Assembly: GCA_018287875.1 (NCBI GenBank) | Contig: JAGVVL010000001.1 | Span: forward strand, 4,154,001 to 4,218,000 | Direction of reading: 5' to 3' | Source: Nigrospora sphaerica | Taxonomy: Eukaryota; Ascomycota; Sordariomycetes; Amphisphaeriales; Apiosporaceae | DNA length: 64,000 nt | Part shown: piece after piece, positions 1-12,193 of the stretch | How positions within the stretch are numbered: the first letter of the stretch is position 1 | Layout of the letters: each line of letters starts with the position of its first letter | Program-made: the position numbers and the translations under genes | The notes under the pieces: generated by a model | Seen by the model: the letters and a program-made list of their open reading frames with translations, nothing else | Database searches by the model: none | Told to the model about the DNA's origin: nothing

Positions 1-1948
1 GCTGCGCGGTAACAAGGCAGTCCATATTGCCTACCGTACGGTCTGTTTCGTTTCCAGAATTTACTTTAACAGAACAGTCGGCTATCTGTTGAGTCCCGAG
101 CTCCGGTTCACCGCTCGATAGATCTTCTGATGTCGTGACCTCAGACAATCGGCTTCGCATTGCTGTCTTGCCTTTTGGATCTCTTCGGAGTGGTGCCGGT
201 AACATTTCCGACTCAACTCTGACGGCTTGAGCCTGGTAGGACATAGTCTTTGGCGCAAGCGCTGAAAGATCTCTATTGGGGCCTGCGTCCGTAACCCTGG
301 GGGTGCTGATGTCAATTGGCACATCTTGTTGAACCGGCGGCGGTTCCCAAATAAAATTTATGGAGCCAGCCGCCGAGCCGGCCGAGTCTGTTTCACTTGA
401 ATTGGCGCTCAAGGATGCGTCGGTTGGTGTTGTTATCGGCTCGGGGATGATATAGATGAGTGTTTCTTCGCTCGGCAATGGTCTCACATCCGTCGAATAC
501 CGTGGCTGCAGTCGTGAATCACTGACGCTCCCAAGTGCCAAATGTTCTGACAGGGCATAGTGGCTGAGAGAAGTTGACCGCCGCCGTATTAGTTTACCAA
601 GAGAGCGGAATGGTTTAGACACGGCGTTCTTGAGCTGCCAGTGGTGCCGTGAGCTTGCAGTTTGAGAAGACAGATCCGACTGTGTATATACACGGGTTTC
701 TGCACTCTTTTAGAGTAACATCAGTCAAATGCGCTTGTAAAAAGGCCATGTTCAACTTACCGACGATTCTGGCGCCTGTCCCATAGTCCCGTGGAGTTCG
801 GGGCATGACTTCAGAGCGCCGGCCCGTACTTTATGAAAATCGGCGTCGTGCTCGACAAGGTGGAGGCACCTCGAACTGACATCGTTTTCACTGTCAGAAG
901 CACCCAGGCTTGCCGTCGAGTAAGGAGTGGTTCCGCGTTTGTTGGGAGGCCCGACGTGTGTGGCCTTGGGAACATTATGACCACGGTGGGATTTTCGCTT
1001 GAACCAGTTGGTTTTCCCGTCAATAGAGTGGGAAGCATCGGAGCCTTTACTGCGTCTCTTGCTGATTGCGGGAAATCGCGTATGTGGTTCGTTGGTGTTT
1101 GTCTTCCGCTCTGGATTTTCTTGCCTGGGAGGGCTTACAGGACCGTCCAGGCCAGCATAACCCCGAGAACATAGGCTGAGGAGGCACCGTCAAAGCAATC
1201 TAACTCAGCGGAGTCATCCACCTCGGGTAAAATCCAGGAATCGGGGTAGCAGACCAGCGTTGGGTCCTTTCCTGTGTCTTTTGGTCTCCAGGGCTGAGAA
1301 CCACTCAATGACAATTCCTGGCTGGCGCACGCGCTATTGTTGCGGGCACTGGGTTGATGGCAAGGTTCCTTTGCGTCTGGAATATGTGCTGGTCTTGTAG
1401 TTTTCGCAAATTTGTCAGCATCAGTCGCCACCGAGTCGGAACTTAAAAGGTCTTTCTGGTTGGGCACAGAATGAAAACTGTTAATTGGGTTAGGGGCGTA
1501 GTTGAATCCTGGCTCCCCCAGAGTGGTCATCTCTTTAGTCAGGTGAAATCTCTAATTTGGCGTAGAGACACGATATGAAACTTGAGCCGGAGCCGTCAGA
1601 GGGTATCTCATGCCCTGTGGTGCAAGGCTCGGGGTTATCGACGGCGCCGAGCCGTTGTATGTCGTTACGCTACCGGGATAGGAACTAGGAGCACTGCTTC
1701 GGCCTAAGCAGGTGATCGAGCCGCCATCAAGATTTTTGGGCCGGGTCCGGGTCTCCTGGTTTCCGTCTCTCGTGGTGTTGGAAAATCTGGTCGGCATGTT
1801 CAGGGAGAAGAGGAGCCGTCTCGCCCTTGTTCTTGCTGCCACACCCGAAGCACTCCTTCACAGGCTTGAGGAGCTGGGAGAGTTGACGTAAAGCGAAGTA
1901 ACACGTGAATTTGAGGTACCATTGGACACGACGAGTAAGGGATACCAT
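1..1948 (-). CDS. Hypothetical protein, 3' end cut by window edge, reading frame interrupted
   Basis: I do not recognise this protein. On the minus strand a probable start at 1948 opens a frame with a Cys-rich CFGC patch followed by a PLLP patch, a composition seen in many uncharacterised fungal proteins. Coding-like, Ser/Thr/Pro-rich frames follow at about 1842-1552 and 1530-1135, then a well-formed exon from about 1190 to 761 that ends in a perfect GTAAGT donor (760-755). After a CAG acceptor ending at 635, an open frame of about 210 codons runs from 634 off the left edge; it has no ATG. The first three segments do not join in frame: shifts are needed near an A5 run (minus strand of 1733-1737) and near a G4 run (minus strand of 1161-1164), so introns are missed there or the sequence has indels. 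Confidence is good that coding sequence exists and low for exact exons. It is divergent from the dehydrogenase at 2781. Confidence 0.5.
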
Positions 1949-2780
1949 GGCTAAAGGATACCGGCTAGGTATGAATGTGGAAAGGTAGTATTTGCATCCA
2001 AAGGGGGGTGGTGAACGAAGTGGATGTGGCGGGTGGAGGGAGGTTCAAGACAGAAATGGACCACAGGACGAGCACCGGTACGGGACGCAACCCGTTGCGG
2101 GACAACCTAGAATGGATTCCATACAAGGCACCACCTTCCGGAACCGGAGCGCATATGTACATTATGTGTGTATATTCGATGGAAGTAGCAGTAGGGGAGC
2201 GGCGACCGCGGCCTGTTGCCCAGTAGAAGTTCAGCATACTTGCCTTCTACGCTTTCCTCATTATCAGACTGGTCAATTACATCCAACCCCCGGACGGCAA
2301 GGCCGAGTGAAAACGGCTGGGGTAGGTTGCGTCGTCCTATCTCGAGATAGGGTACCTAATTTGTTTCATGCAGTCGACCCAACCTGCAATACAGGATCTG
2401 AGAACGAGGCCTGGAGGTAAGTAAGTCACGTACTTCGGTAGAGTTAATGGTTGATGCGTACTTGGAAAGTACCGTCGTAGTGGATGTACCTTGCTAAAAA
2501 AAAAAATTAGAAAAAAAAAAAAAAAGATGTACCTAACCTTCCTTCATCGGAGACGAGGAGTTGTTGCTGTAGGACAGGCAGGGTTGTTGCATCCGGAAGT
2601 GGGTGCCGATGACGGATGCGTGCCTTTGACTGGCTTACCAGAGAGACATGCCTACCTCGGCTCTGGGCGCACATCAGTTCCGACCTTACCACTATTGCCG
2701 GCGCTATAGCTTAAAGCTCGCGATGTAGCCCTTTAAGGAGCCACCAATTGTGTCCCAGTCGTTTATCGTTCCCAGCCATC
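1949..2780. promoter_or_regulatory. Divergent intergenic region
   Basis: About 830 nt separate two divergently transcribed genes and probably carry both promoters. A poly-A-rich stretch at 2494-2526 is the only striking element. Open frames on both strands at 1965-2420 mirror each other and have no recognisable domain, so I read the region as non-coding. Confidence 0.4.
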
Positions 2781-4197
2781 ATGTTCCGCCCAGCGCTACG
2801 GAAGTGCAGACAGCCAGTGGTCGTCGCGCTGAGGCGTGCCCCAGCTACCCGGCGCTATGCATCGGCTGGCCATGCTACCTTTGATTGGCAAGACCCCCTC
2901 GCCAGCAAGAACTTGCTGACGGAAGAGGAGCTCGCCATATCCGAGACGGCGGAGCGGTACTGCCAGGAGAGACTGCTCCCCCGCGTTCTTGGTACGTCGT
3001 TGGCTATGCTTCTTCCCCTGCGGGCTTGTCCGTTCCTGGGGCACGCGCTAATGTCTCCCATCGTCGCCGCCAGAGGCCTACCGCCACGAGGACTACGACC
3101 CCGCGATACTGTCCGAAATGGGCGAGCTGGGCCTGCTGGGTGCGAACCTCGAAGGTTACGGCTGCGCAGGTGCCAGCACCGTCGCCTCCGGCCTCATTAC
3201 GCGCGCTGTTGAGCGCGTCGACAGCGGCTACCGATCCGGCATGTCGGTACAGTCGTCGCTCGTCATGGGCGGCATCCACACCTTTGGCACCGAAGAGCAA
3301 AAGGAGAAGTTCCTGCCCGGCATGGCCAAGGGTAAGCTTCTGGGAGCCTTTGGCTTGACCGAACCGAACCACGGCAGCGACCCGGGCTCGATGGAGACGA
3401 CGGCGCGACCGCATCCGACTAAGGAGGGGTACCTCTTATTGAGGGGCTCCAAAACCTGGATTACCAATAGTCCCATTGCAGACGTCTTGATGGTGTGGGC
3501 GAAGCTGCAGGAGACGGGCAAGATCCGCGGCTTTTTGGTCGAGCGAAAGGACTGTCCGCCTGGCACGCTCGAGACACCGGCAATCAAAAACAAGAACGGG
3601 CTCAGGGCAAGCATCACGGGTATGATCCAGATGGACGACTGCCCCGTCCCAGTAGCCAACATGTTCCCCGACGTCGAGGGCTTGACGGGCCCATTCACCT
3701 GCCTCAACAGCGCGCGGTACGGCATCGCCTTGGGCACCATGGGGGCGTTGGAAGACTGCCTTGAGCGTACGAGAACGTATGCTCTCGAGCGCAGGCAGTT
3801 CAAGAACAACCCGATAGCCAAGTACCAGCTGGTGCAGAAGAAGCTGAGCGACGCCGCGACAGACGCCGCCTTTGGCACCCTGGCCGCCATCCAGGTCGGC
3901 CGGCTCAAGGATGAGGGCAAGGCCACACCCGAGATGATATCTATGATCAAGCGCCAGAACTGCGACCGGGCCCTGGTCAACGCCCGCGTCCTGCAGGAAG
4001 TCTTTGGTGGCAATGCGGTAAGTGACGAATACGGCATAGGACGACATGTCGCGAACCTCTTCGTTACGCAGACGTACGAGGGTCAGAGCGATATTCATAG
4101 TAAGTTCTGCAGGGCACCATTGTCCGAGACTACGCTGATGCGCAACCCAGGTTTGATTCTCGGACGCGCCATCACGGGCCTACAGGCCTTTGTGTAA
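2781..4197 (+). CDS. Glutaryl-CoA dehydrogenase, mitochondrial (acyl-CoA dehydrogenase family)
   Basis: This FAD enzyme should oxidise and decarboxylate glutaryl-CoA to crotonyl-CoA in lysine, hydroxylysine and tryptophan degradation, passing electrons to ETF in the mitochondrial matrix. Exons are 2781-2991, 3074-4099 and 4151-4197, giving 427 residues, the usual family length. The first 30 residues are Arg/Ala-rich without acids, as expected for a mitochondrial presequence, and the body begins at a FDWQDPL motif. The FGLTEPNHGSDPGS flavin-loop signature, an ARYGIA helix, the SDEYGIGRH segment and the TYEGQSDIH motif (catalytic base Glu near residue 405) are all visible, and the protein ends with the family-typical LILGRAITGLQAF. 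Both introns (82 and 51 nt) have GT donors and CAG acceptors. The frame around 4021-4080 is read through without splicing because it matches the family. Confidence 0.93.
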
Positions 4198-6110
4198 AAT
4201 GTACGAATGCGGCACACGGCAGGGTTTGGCAGCGTACCACAGCATCCGGGACCGGTGTCGGCGTCGGCAGCCACGCCCCTCACTGCGAGGTGGCCACGCG
4301 TGTGTACACCAGAGACTTGCCCGGGGCCTTCTGGTGGCGGCCCTGTACGCGATGGGGACGATGCATGTGGTGCAATTAGGGTAGGGCGACGACGTCATTC
4401 ACGAGTGGGAACTGGAGGACGCCCTGCCCACGCAACTCAGGGGGGTCGCCCCATCGCTCGGGCAACGCTAATGCGCAGAGACGGCACGACGGCCTGCGGG
4501 CTGAGGTGAATAGTGAGCGTAGAGAGAGCGACCGAATCATTCGAGCGAGTCATTCCTGCGTGTAGACTTATTCGGTGCTTAGCAGACGATGCTGGCTAAT
4601 GAGGCAACAAAGGCAAAAGCCGCCGGACAAGCACATCGAAAAGGTCGTGGTGATTGGTTCTGCGCCCAGGTAGCAAGCAGGTGGGCGGCTGTGCCAAAGC
4701 CACCTCCCCACGAGCTCAGTAACCTCCGATGCCTCCAGGGAGGCGAGCTGCGTGGCAGACTGGTCCACGTCGCTATGATACCTAGAGTTGCACCTCAGCT
4801 GGCACTCTGGGCTGCAAGGAATGGTAACCAAGGTTCCATGCCGCCTGCGTCTTTTGACTTGCGGTGGCTGAGTGAATGCCCAGCCCAGACGCGGCCCCAA
4901 CGGCGAGGGGCCTTGCAGAGGACGCCATAGTCGCACACCTCACTCCCGCTTGCTGTTTTGTAAGCGTGAGAAGTTGATTAGATACGTTGGCTAGACGCAT
5001 CGAGACGTGGTTCGCCTCCTGAGTAATACACAATAGGATGCTGGGCCTTTGGGGGACGGAGAGACAGGCCGTTCGTCTGTCGGTAGAACCCGGATCGCGT
5101 AGCGTGGGGCGAGATTGGGCTTCAGCTGGTGGGATAGCTCGGCCGGAAACGGATAGGCTGGGCTGTTCCCAGTCAGCCAGCCAGTTTCATGGGACACGGA
5201 TCTGTCCTTTCCATTGCGTCGCTTTGTTGCTTTGGACCATCTGGCACGGGGGGGTATGGGGTGACAGTAGTAGCAGCCCGCTGAGGCTGGGTTCGATGGA
5301 AGGGGGGAAAAAAATCCTCGGTCACTTGGGTCGGGTTGCTATGCTAGGCACTACCTACCACCACCTACTTAGGTATCTATGTACTTTATGAATGACCCCT
5401 CTGCCCCTCCATCTCCCGCCTCCAAGTCCTCCAGGGCTCCGTCGTCCTTAGGCTCCTGCGCCGCCCCCTCTGTGCCCCTCACGCCCCTCGATGACCACAC
5501 CTACCTGGCCGAGGAGGGGGGCAGAAGAAATGGTTTACTCCTAGTGCAATACTTTCTAGTGTAGTGAGCCATTTCTTCTGTCCCCCTTCTGCAGGCTTGC
5601 TTACTTACCTTCGCTCCATGTACCGCCGGTAGCTGATTTAGACGGTGCTGCCCCCAAGAGAGAGAGGCAAAGGTACATAGGTAGGTAGCGACTTCGTAAA
5701 GGGCGTGCAAACAACAAACCCCCTGTGGCCTAACGTTAATCCTGCTCCATCAAATTCCGAGCCTGACCAGCCCAGCGCCGGGCCCCGCCGTTTGCCCGTT
5801 CTTTCCTTGCCAGAGTCCAACTCTCGCATTCACCGACTGGCAGATCCCCCAGGGCCAGCCCGTGAACAAGCCAACAACAGGAATCCATCCCTCCGTCGAC
5901 CTCTTCCCGCCGTAGTCATCCCTCGGTGGACACTGCATCCTTTTCTGCTTTTTCTCTGTTTGTCCATCCCTACCAACCGTCTGCATCCTCCACTTACTGA
6001 CGCTGTCCCGGGCCTCAAGACTTGATACCCTCACCACACACTCCGGTTCGTTTGCTCCCTTCCTATCCCATCTCATCGCGTCCCTGTCCCCTCTGTCCTG
6101 TCGCTGCCCT

Positions 6111-6127
6111 GCTGCTGCTGCTGCTGT
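6111..6127 (+). repeat. CTG trinucleotide run
   Basis: Short uninterrupted CTG repeat within the probable promoter or 5' UTR of the ubiquitin-conjugating enzyme. Confidence 0.8.
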
Positions 6128-6333
6128 TACGTGCACGGCAACAACGGAACCCAACGTGGTCCCCCTTCGCCTCGTGGCTGTTGAATCCCTCTTTTCCTTC
6201 TTGTCCTTGCCACTGCCCATTTGTCCGCCTGCTCGCACGCCTGTCCACCTATCCCGAACACGCTCTGCCTTGAGCACCGCAACCTTTTCGCCGCCATCCA
6301 CCTCGTTCTCCCGTCTTCCATTCCGACTGACCA

Positions 6334-6339
6334 TATAAA
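6334..6339 (+). promoter_or_regulatory. Candidate TATA box of the E2 gene
   Basis: A TATAAA hexamer lies 105 nt upstream of the ATG at 6439, after a CT-rich stretch. Position and sequence suit a fungal core promoter, but no transcript evidence is available. Confidence 0.45.
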
Positions 6340-6438
6340 TCCAGCGACGTCCCAGCCTTGAACCAGGACAGAGACGAGCCCAACGCCGAGCCGCGTCCTA
6401 AACCATATCAACCCACCTACACACCACATACCGTCGCA

Positions 6439-7562
<1,124 letters not shown>

Positions 7563-8852
7563 GGGGATGCATAGCTCGGGGATGCGAAGGTACGATGACG
7601 GTGGACGACCGGATAGAGAATGGTCATGACGGATCAACATCACGACTGCTTCTCTGGAGGGACAAGGCGAACGATCTTCTGGCGTCGTCATGGGTACATC
7701 TTGTCTTGTGGTAGCGCATCAGCTTCGCCAGTATGTCTCGATGAAGTGAAGACCTGGACTAGCCTGAATTGGTAGCTAGACCACACAGCGCATGGACGGC
7801 AATGAAGTTTATGAGAAGACGTCAGGTCGTTGGACTGCTGAGAACGCCTGCGAGATGCGGGACGGGTGGTTTTTGTTTTCCTCTTCTGCATAAGTAGGTT
7901 GTTTGTGCCTAGCATCGTCATATTACCTCTGTCTACCTCGCCGGCATGGTCGATGCTTCTCCCAAACCACCTGCTACTCCACCATCCGTGAAATGTGAGG
8001 CAGTCGCCTCTCTGGAAGCAAGAGCTGTCCAGATTTGTTATTTGGAACTCAGATTGCGTAGCGGGCGGCCCGAGTTCGGGTACTTTTTTTTTTCTTTGGC
8101 AAACGGATTCTGTATCATCATGGCGGCCTAGGGACTAGACGCGACCAAACACGAGGGGTGGGAGTGTCTGGCCTACACCGCCGAAACATGTTTTCTTCGT
8201 TTCTCCTGTTGCGGCGACTGCCTCGTGGAAGTAGATGGATGGCGCTGCTCCCATGTGACGCTGGCCGCGCCAAGATGCAATTGGGCGATGAGACGTCATG
8301 CGTGCAACCGTACTGAAGATGCGACGGGCACTTGATTACGACGCAAGAGGCAAGGCGGGACGGGGAAAGGGGGTAGAGGTTCAGCCGGCTACTCGGCTCG
8401 GGCTTGTTGGTGGCAGCGCGACGAGTCTTGTGAGGGCCATCTATCTCGTACGCTTCAGCCTCCATAGGGCTAGGCATTCAGTTGTCTCGATAGAGAGTTT
8501 GTACGTCGACCGGGCTACAAGCCGAACAGGGAATAGACTAGTTGCGGGCCGGGGACAAGTCGGTATTGGGGCATTACTTTCACGCTCCACGATGCCTCCC
8601 TCACACCCCCCTATGATGTCGGCCAGAGGTCGACGGAGATTTGACCAGACTTGACTCCCTGGTGGAAAGCGGATCGGATGGCGGTGGTGGTTATTGCAAC
8701 CCAGGGTTGATTGAGGCATGTTCGATGGGTCTATCGTCCCCCGGTGGCTTTCAGTAAGCTGCTTTGCGAGAGAGGCAACAATCCGGTGTGGTCTGACCGT
8801 AGGAGCACGAGAAGGATGTAGTAGTATTCAGGGATGTATCCATCATCTGTTT

Positions 8853-8867
8853 CCCCCCCCCCCCCCC
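8853..8867 (+). repeat. Poly-C run (15)
   Basis: Uninterrupted C homopolymer in intergenic DNA. Confidence 0.85.
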
Positions 8868-9880
8868 GAAGAGCAAGCCTCGGTATCGCTACCTGAGTCA
8901 GTTGCCGGTACCAGTTGTGTGTAACGAGAGGTGACTGATAACGCCGAAGCCCCCGACATAGTCGTACAAGTAGGGAGTAGGCGCTATACAACCACAGTCG
9001 AAACGTGTCTAGCCATGGCGCCCTTGAAGGATGATCGGCCCAGGGGTCTTGATCGATGGGCCACACAGCCGGCGCGGCATCGGGCCTGCAAGTCTTGGGA
9101 CGGGAGGCAGCTACGGAGACCTGCACAGAGGGAGACAGGGAACAGGTGTCTACCGCCGGGGCGGCATGACGCAGCTCGCTCCGCGCATTGCTACGATGGC
9201 CGCGCGCCGTGTGCGTCTCACCCGTATACGTGCCGTATACGGAGTACAAAAACAAGGTGCCCGTGTCTACCCCCGGGGGGCGGGGCGGCTCCCAGAGGTT
9301 GACGGAGTTGACCAGTCTCTTCGTGGGCCCGCGTTCCGTACCTCGCGGGAATCGGTGCCTGATTTTGGCCAAAAAAAAAAAATGAGATTGGCTCTTGTCG
9401 TACATACAGTCTGAGTCTGGCCCGACGTGAATACCAATGGCGCGTTGCCAAGAGAAGGCCGATCACGCGTCTGATGAGATGGCCCATTTGTAGGCCAACG
9501 TTGGTGGGCAGCCAAATCTAGGCCGAATCTGGTCTTGAGCAATTGGAAGACCCACCCTAGCGCGCGCGGCAGCAGTAGACAGAGAGAAACAGAGAGAGAG
9601 AGGCTGTAAAGACGAAGCGCTGCAAAGGAGAGAGCGAGGCAGAGCGAGAGGGAGCGAAGGCTTTTCCGACAAGCCGCCAAGTGTGTTTCGGATTGTATGA
9701 GACCCCGGGCGAAACGGCTTGTGACACGGAGACGGGCGGGGGCCCTCGGAGATAGCAAACCAATGATTGGACAATGTAAGCATTGACGCCCGCGAACCGT
9801 CGCATCGCCTTGTCTCCTTCTCCCTCTCTCCCCCCCTCTATCCCTCTCTTGTGGCCCTGTCGACTCCCAGTCGCTGGTCT

Positions 9881-9900
9881 CCGCCGCCGCCGCCGCCGCC
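9881..9900 (+). repeat. CCG trinucleotide run
   Basis: Perfect CCG repeat in non-coding sequence; it creates low-complexity open frames on both strands. Confidence 0.8.
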
Positions 9901-12193
9901 ACTTCTGCTTTTCTATTGCCGGATTCCGTGTAGAGACGGGCGTAACGGGAAGGGAGGAAGAAAAATAAAAAAGCTTGGTACTTGGTACCATGCCACCATG
10001 GCGCCAGGGATAACCCACCGTCCCGGGATCGTGAGCCCAGCAGCAAAAGTGGCACGATAACCCACAACTCTCCCACGGATCGCGAACAGGGGCCCTGGGC
10101 TACCCGAGTGCCTGGCAAAGGAGGGTGACAGTCACGGCAGTGATGTGTCTGTTTCGGGAAGATGGGAAGCCCAATACATCGACGGGACGATTGGATCGTG
10201 GTTGTGGTCACGGCAGTCGGGGGCCTTGGGCGTCAGCCCAAGGTTGCCCTCCTCTCCTCTGGACACGCGGTAGTACGGCTGGTGGCCACATGAGTCCAGC
10301 AATGTGCATGCGAATACCTATCTCCTTCTGGTCGTCGGCTTGGCGGGTGTGCTTCTGGCCGGGTGTCGCCCACGTGTCCCATTGCTTGACAGGAAGAACA
10401 CGCCAAGTGGTAGATGACGGACGACGGGGAGAGTGAGTACCAGTTGATATGAAGGACGGGACCTCAGCTTGGCGTGGTCTTAGCGGACACGGGCCTGAGC
10501 AGCCCCCCGCGGCGGGTGTATTCCCTTCTAGGCCTCGGTCCATGTTAGCCGGGGCAGCCAGCGAAAATTTAGTGAGTGAATGCCTAATGGGATTCCATCT
10601 CGCATTGCAGCAGCAGCCAGAGGGCTTCTCCCCCGGGGTTCTCTTCTTCCTGTTTGGCACTTTCTCTTTCTCTTTTTCGTTCTCTCCCCTCCCCCCCGAT
10701 AGACAGGACGTGCGAGAGCAGGGGGATGAGGGTGAAATGAGGCTCCCTTACCCAAGTGATGGAGGCTCAGAGGGTCGGCAATCCGAGCCGCAACCAAGGG
10801 CGCCACCTTGCAGCACTACCCCTGCCCGGCCGCCAGGAACAAGACCCTCTGCCCCACAGCAGCCCATACTTGAGCTTAGCGGTTTAGCCTTTCTGGAGCG
10901 GCCTGTAACGGTTCCTAGGCCGCATCGAGGCCATTTTGTTTCGAGATTGTCTTCCCTTTGTCCAGTCGTCGTCGCACCCTCAGAGCCTTGTGCCTGCGCC
11001 CACTTGCCGCTGCCGCTGCCGCTGCGGCCTTACGACCTACGTCTGCGCTTCGGCTCTGCTCAGACGCCTCACTAGCTCGGGGCTCCCGTGCATTTCTCTT
11101 TCTGATTGGGGACTTGTTGCCAGCCAGCCAGGGCTCCTGGGAATGGGGGCAGCCTAGGAAGGGTCGAGTCCCCCTCCCCCCCCCCTGCTGCTCAGCAGGG
11201 TTGTGGCGCATCCGTCCAGCGGTGGTATCCCCGTGCCCCTCCGGCTCGCAGAGCCGCTCGCGTCGAAAGAGTCCTGGCCAAGCCCGCGTCGCCCGTCGCC
11301 GCATGGTACGTGTGCGTACGTATGTGTACATCGTACACACGGATACCCTCCCTCCCCTACCCTCACATTACCTGTTCAGGTGGGACGATGGGAGTTCTGT
11401 GACCCCCCTGGCCCCGGCCCTGGCCCTCCAGCGCCCCAAATTTCTCCGCCTTGTCGTCGGGTCTCTGTGGTGCTGCTGGCTTATCTGGCAGTGCCGTCCC
11501 TGCTCACCGTCGCAACCGTTCATTTTGTGCCTTCCCCCCTTGGCTGTGGCAGGAGAACGACCGACCTAGCGACCGAGATTGTCCGACTCTTTTAATCCCT
11601 TCTTACACTGCTTTCTTGTAATCGGACCACGTCCAGCCCTAGACCGATTCAGCCGCCAGGAGCAGGCAATACGTTGTAAGTGACGTGACAAGGTACGTGT
11701 GATCTGCGGCCGAGGATCCTCTGTTTCCGGACGCCTTGGCATTCTTTCTTCCACCTTAACTCCCTCGCCCTTCGCCGCGCTCCCGCCTCCTTGCCTCTCT
11801 CTCCTTTCCTCCCGTCGTGTGCGATCGTTGGCTGACCGGGGCCGGCTCATTTTTTTCGTTTCTTCGCGATTGCAGGCTCAGTCCCCTTCCATTCATTACG
11901 GCAATAACTCGCTTTTGTGCGGTGGCTTGCTCCCTTCTTCGACACTCCCTACCAGGTTGAATGGAAAACCGGCAGTTCAGCAGGCTCTGAATCTCTTAAT
12001 CTACCACCCACCGCCACCCCGCGCGAGAAGAACGAGACCATTGTAATCCCGGACGCTTAATCAGGAGGAGGAATCGGACCCGGACGAGGTTGGGCTTGGA
12101 CGACGTCTATCCGGACCGCCAGCTTCCATCTACCACCAACCCCCCACCCCCCAACGCAGAGACGGGCAGGGCTCTCGAGACAAGTCACACAAC

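Larger units (their letters stand above)
4198..6438. promoter_or_regulatory. Intergenic region upstream of the E2 gene
   Basis: About 2.2 kb separate two same-strand genes. It holds TACCTA/TAGGTA-type repeats at about 5343-5380, a CTG run at 6111-6127 and long pyrimidine-rich stretches from 5880 to 6350, common in fungal promoters and 5' UTRs. No open frame here has recognisable motifs. Confidence 0.4.
7563..12193. promoter_or_regulatory. Long intergenic region upstream of NADPH oxidase
   Basis: At 4.6 kb this is the largest gene-free stretch. It contains a C15 run (8853-8867), CCG repeats (9881-9900), pyrimidine-rich blocks near 9810-9850 and 10650-10700, and CT-rich sequence just before the oxidase start. 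Long low-complexity open frames here, for example minus strand 10211-9267, are rich in Ser/Leu/Arg from simple sequence and show no domain. A long regulated promoter with extended 5' UTR is plausible, as is an unrecognised non-coding RNA. Confidence 0.35.

Noticed and set aside
9267..10211. 314-codon minus-strand frame upstream of NADPH oxidase
   Set aside because: Made of low-complexity Ser/Leu/Arg from pyrimidine-rich DNA, with no splice structure or motif.
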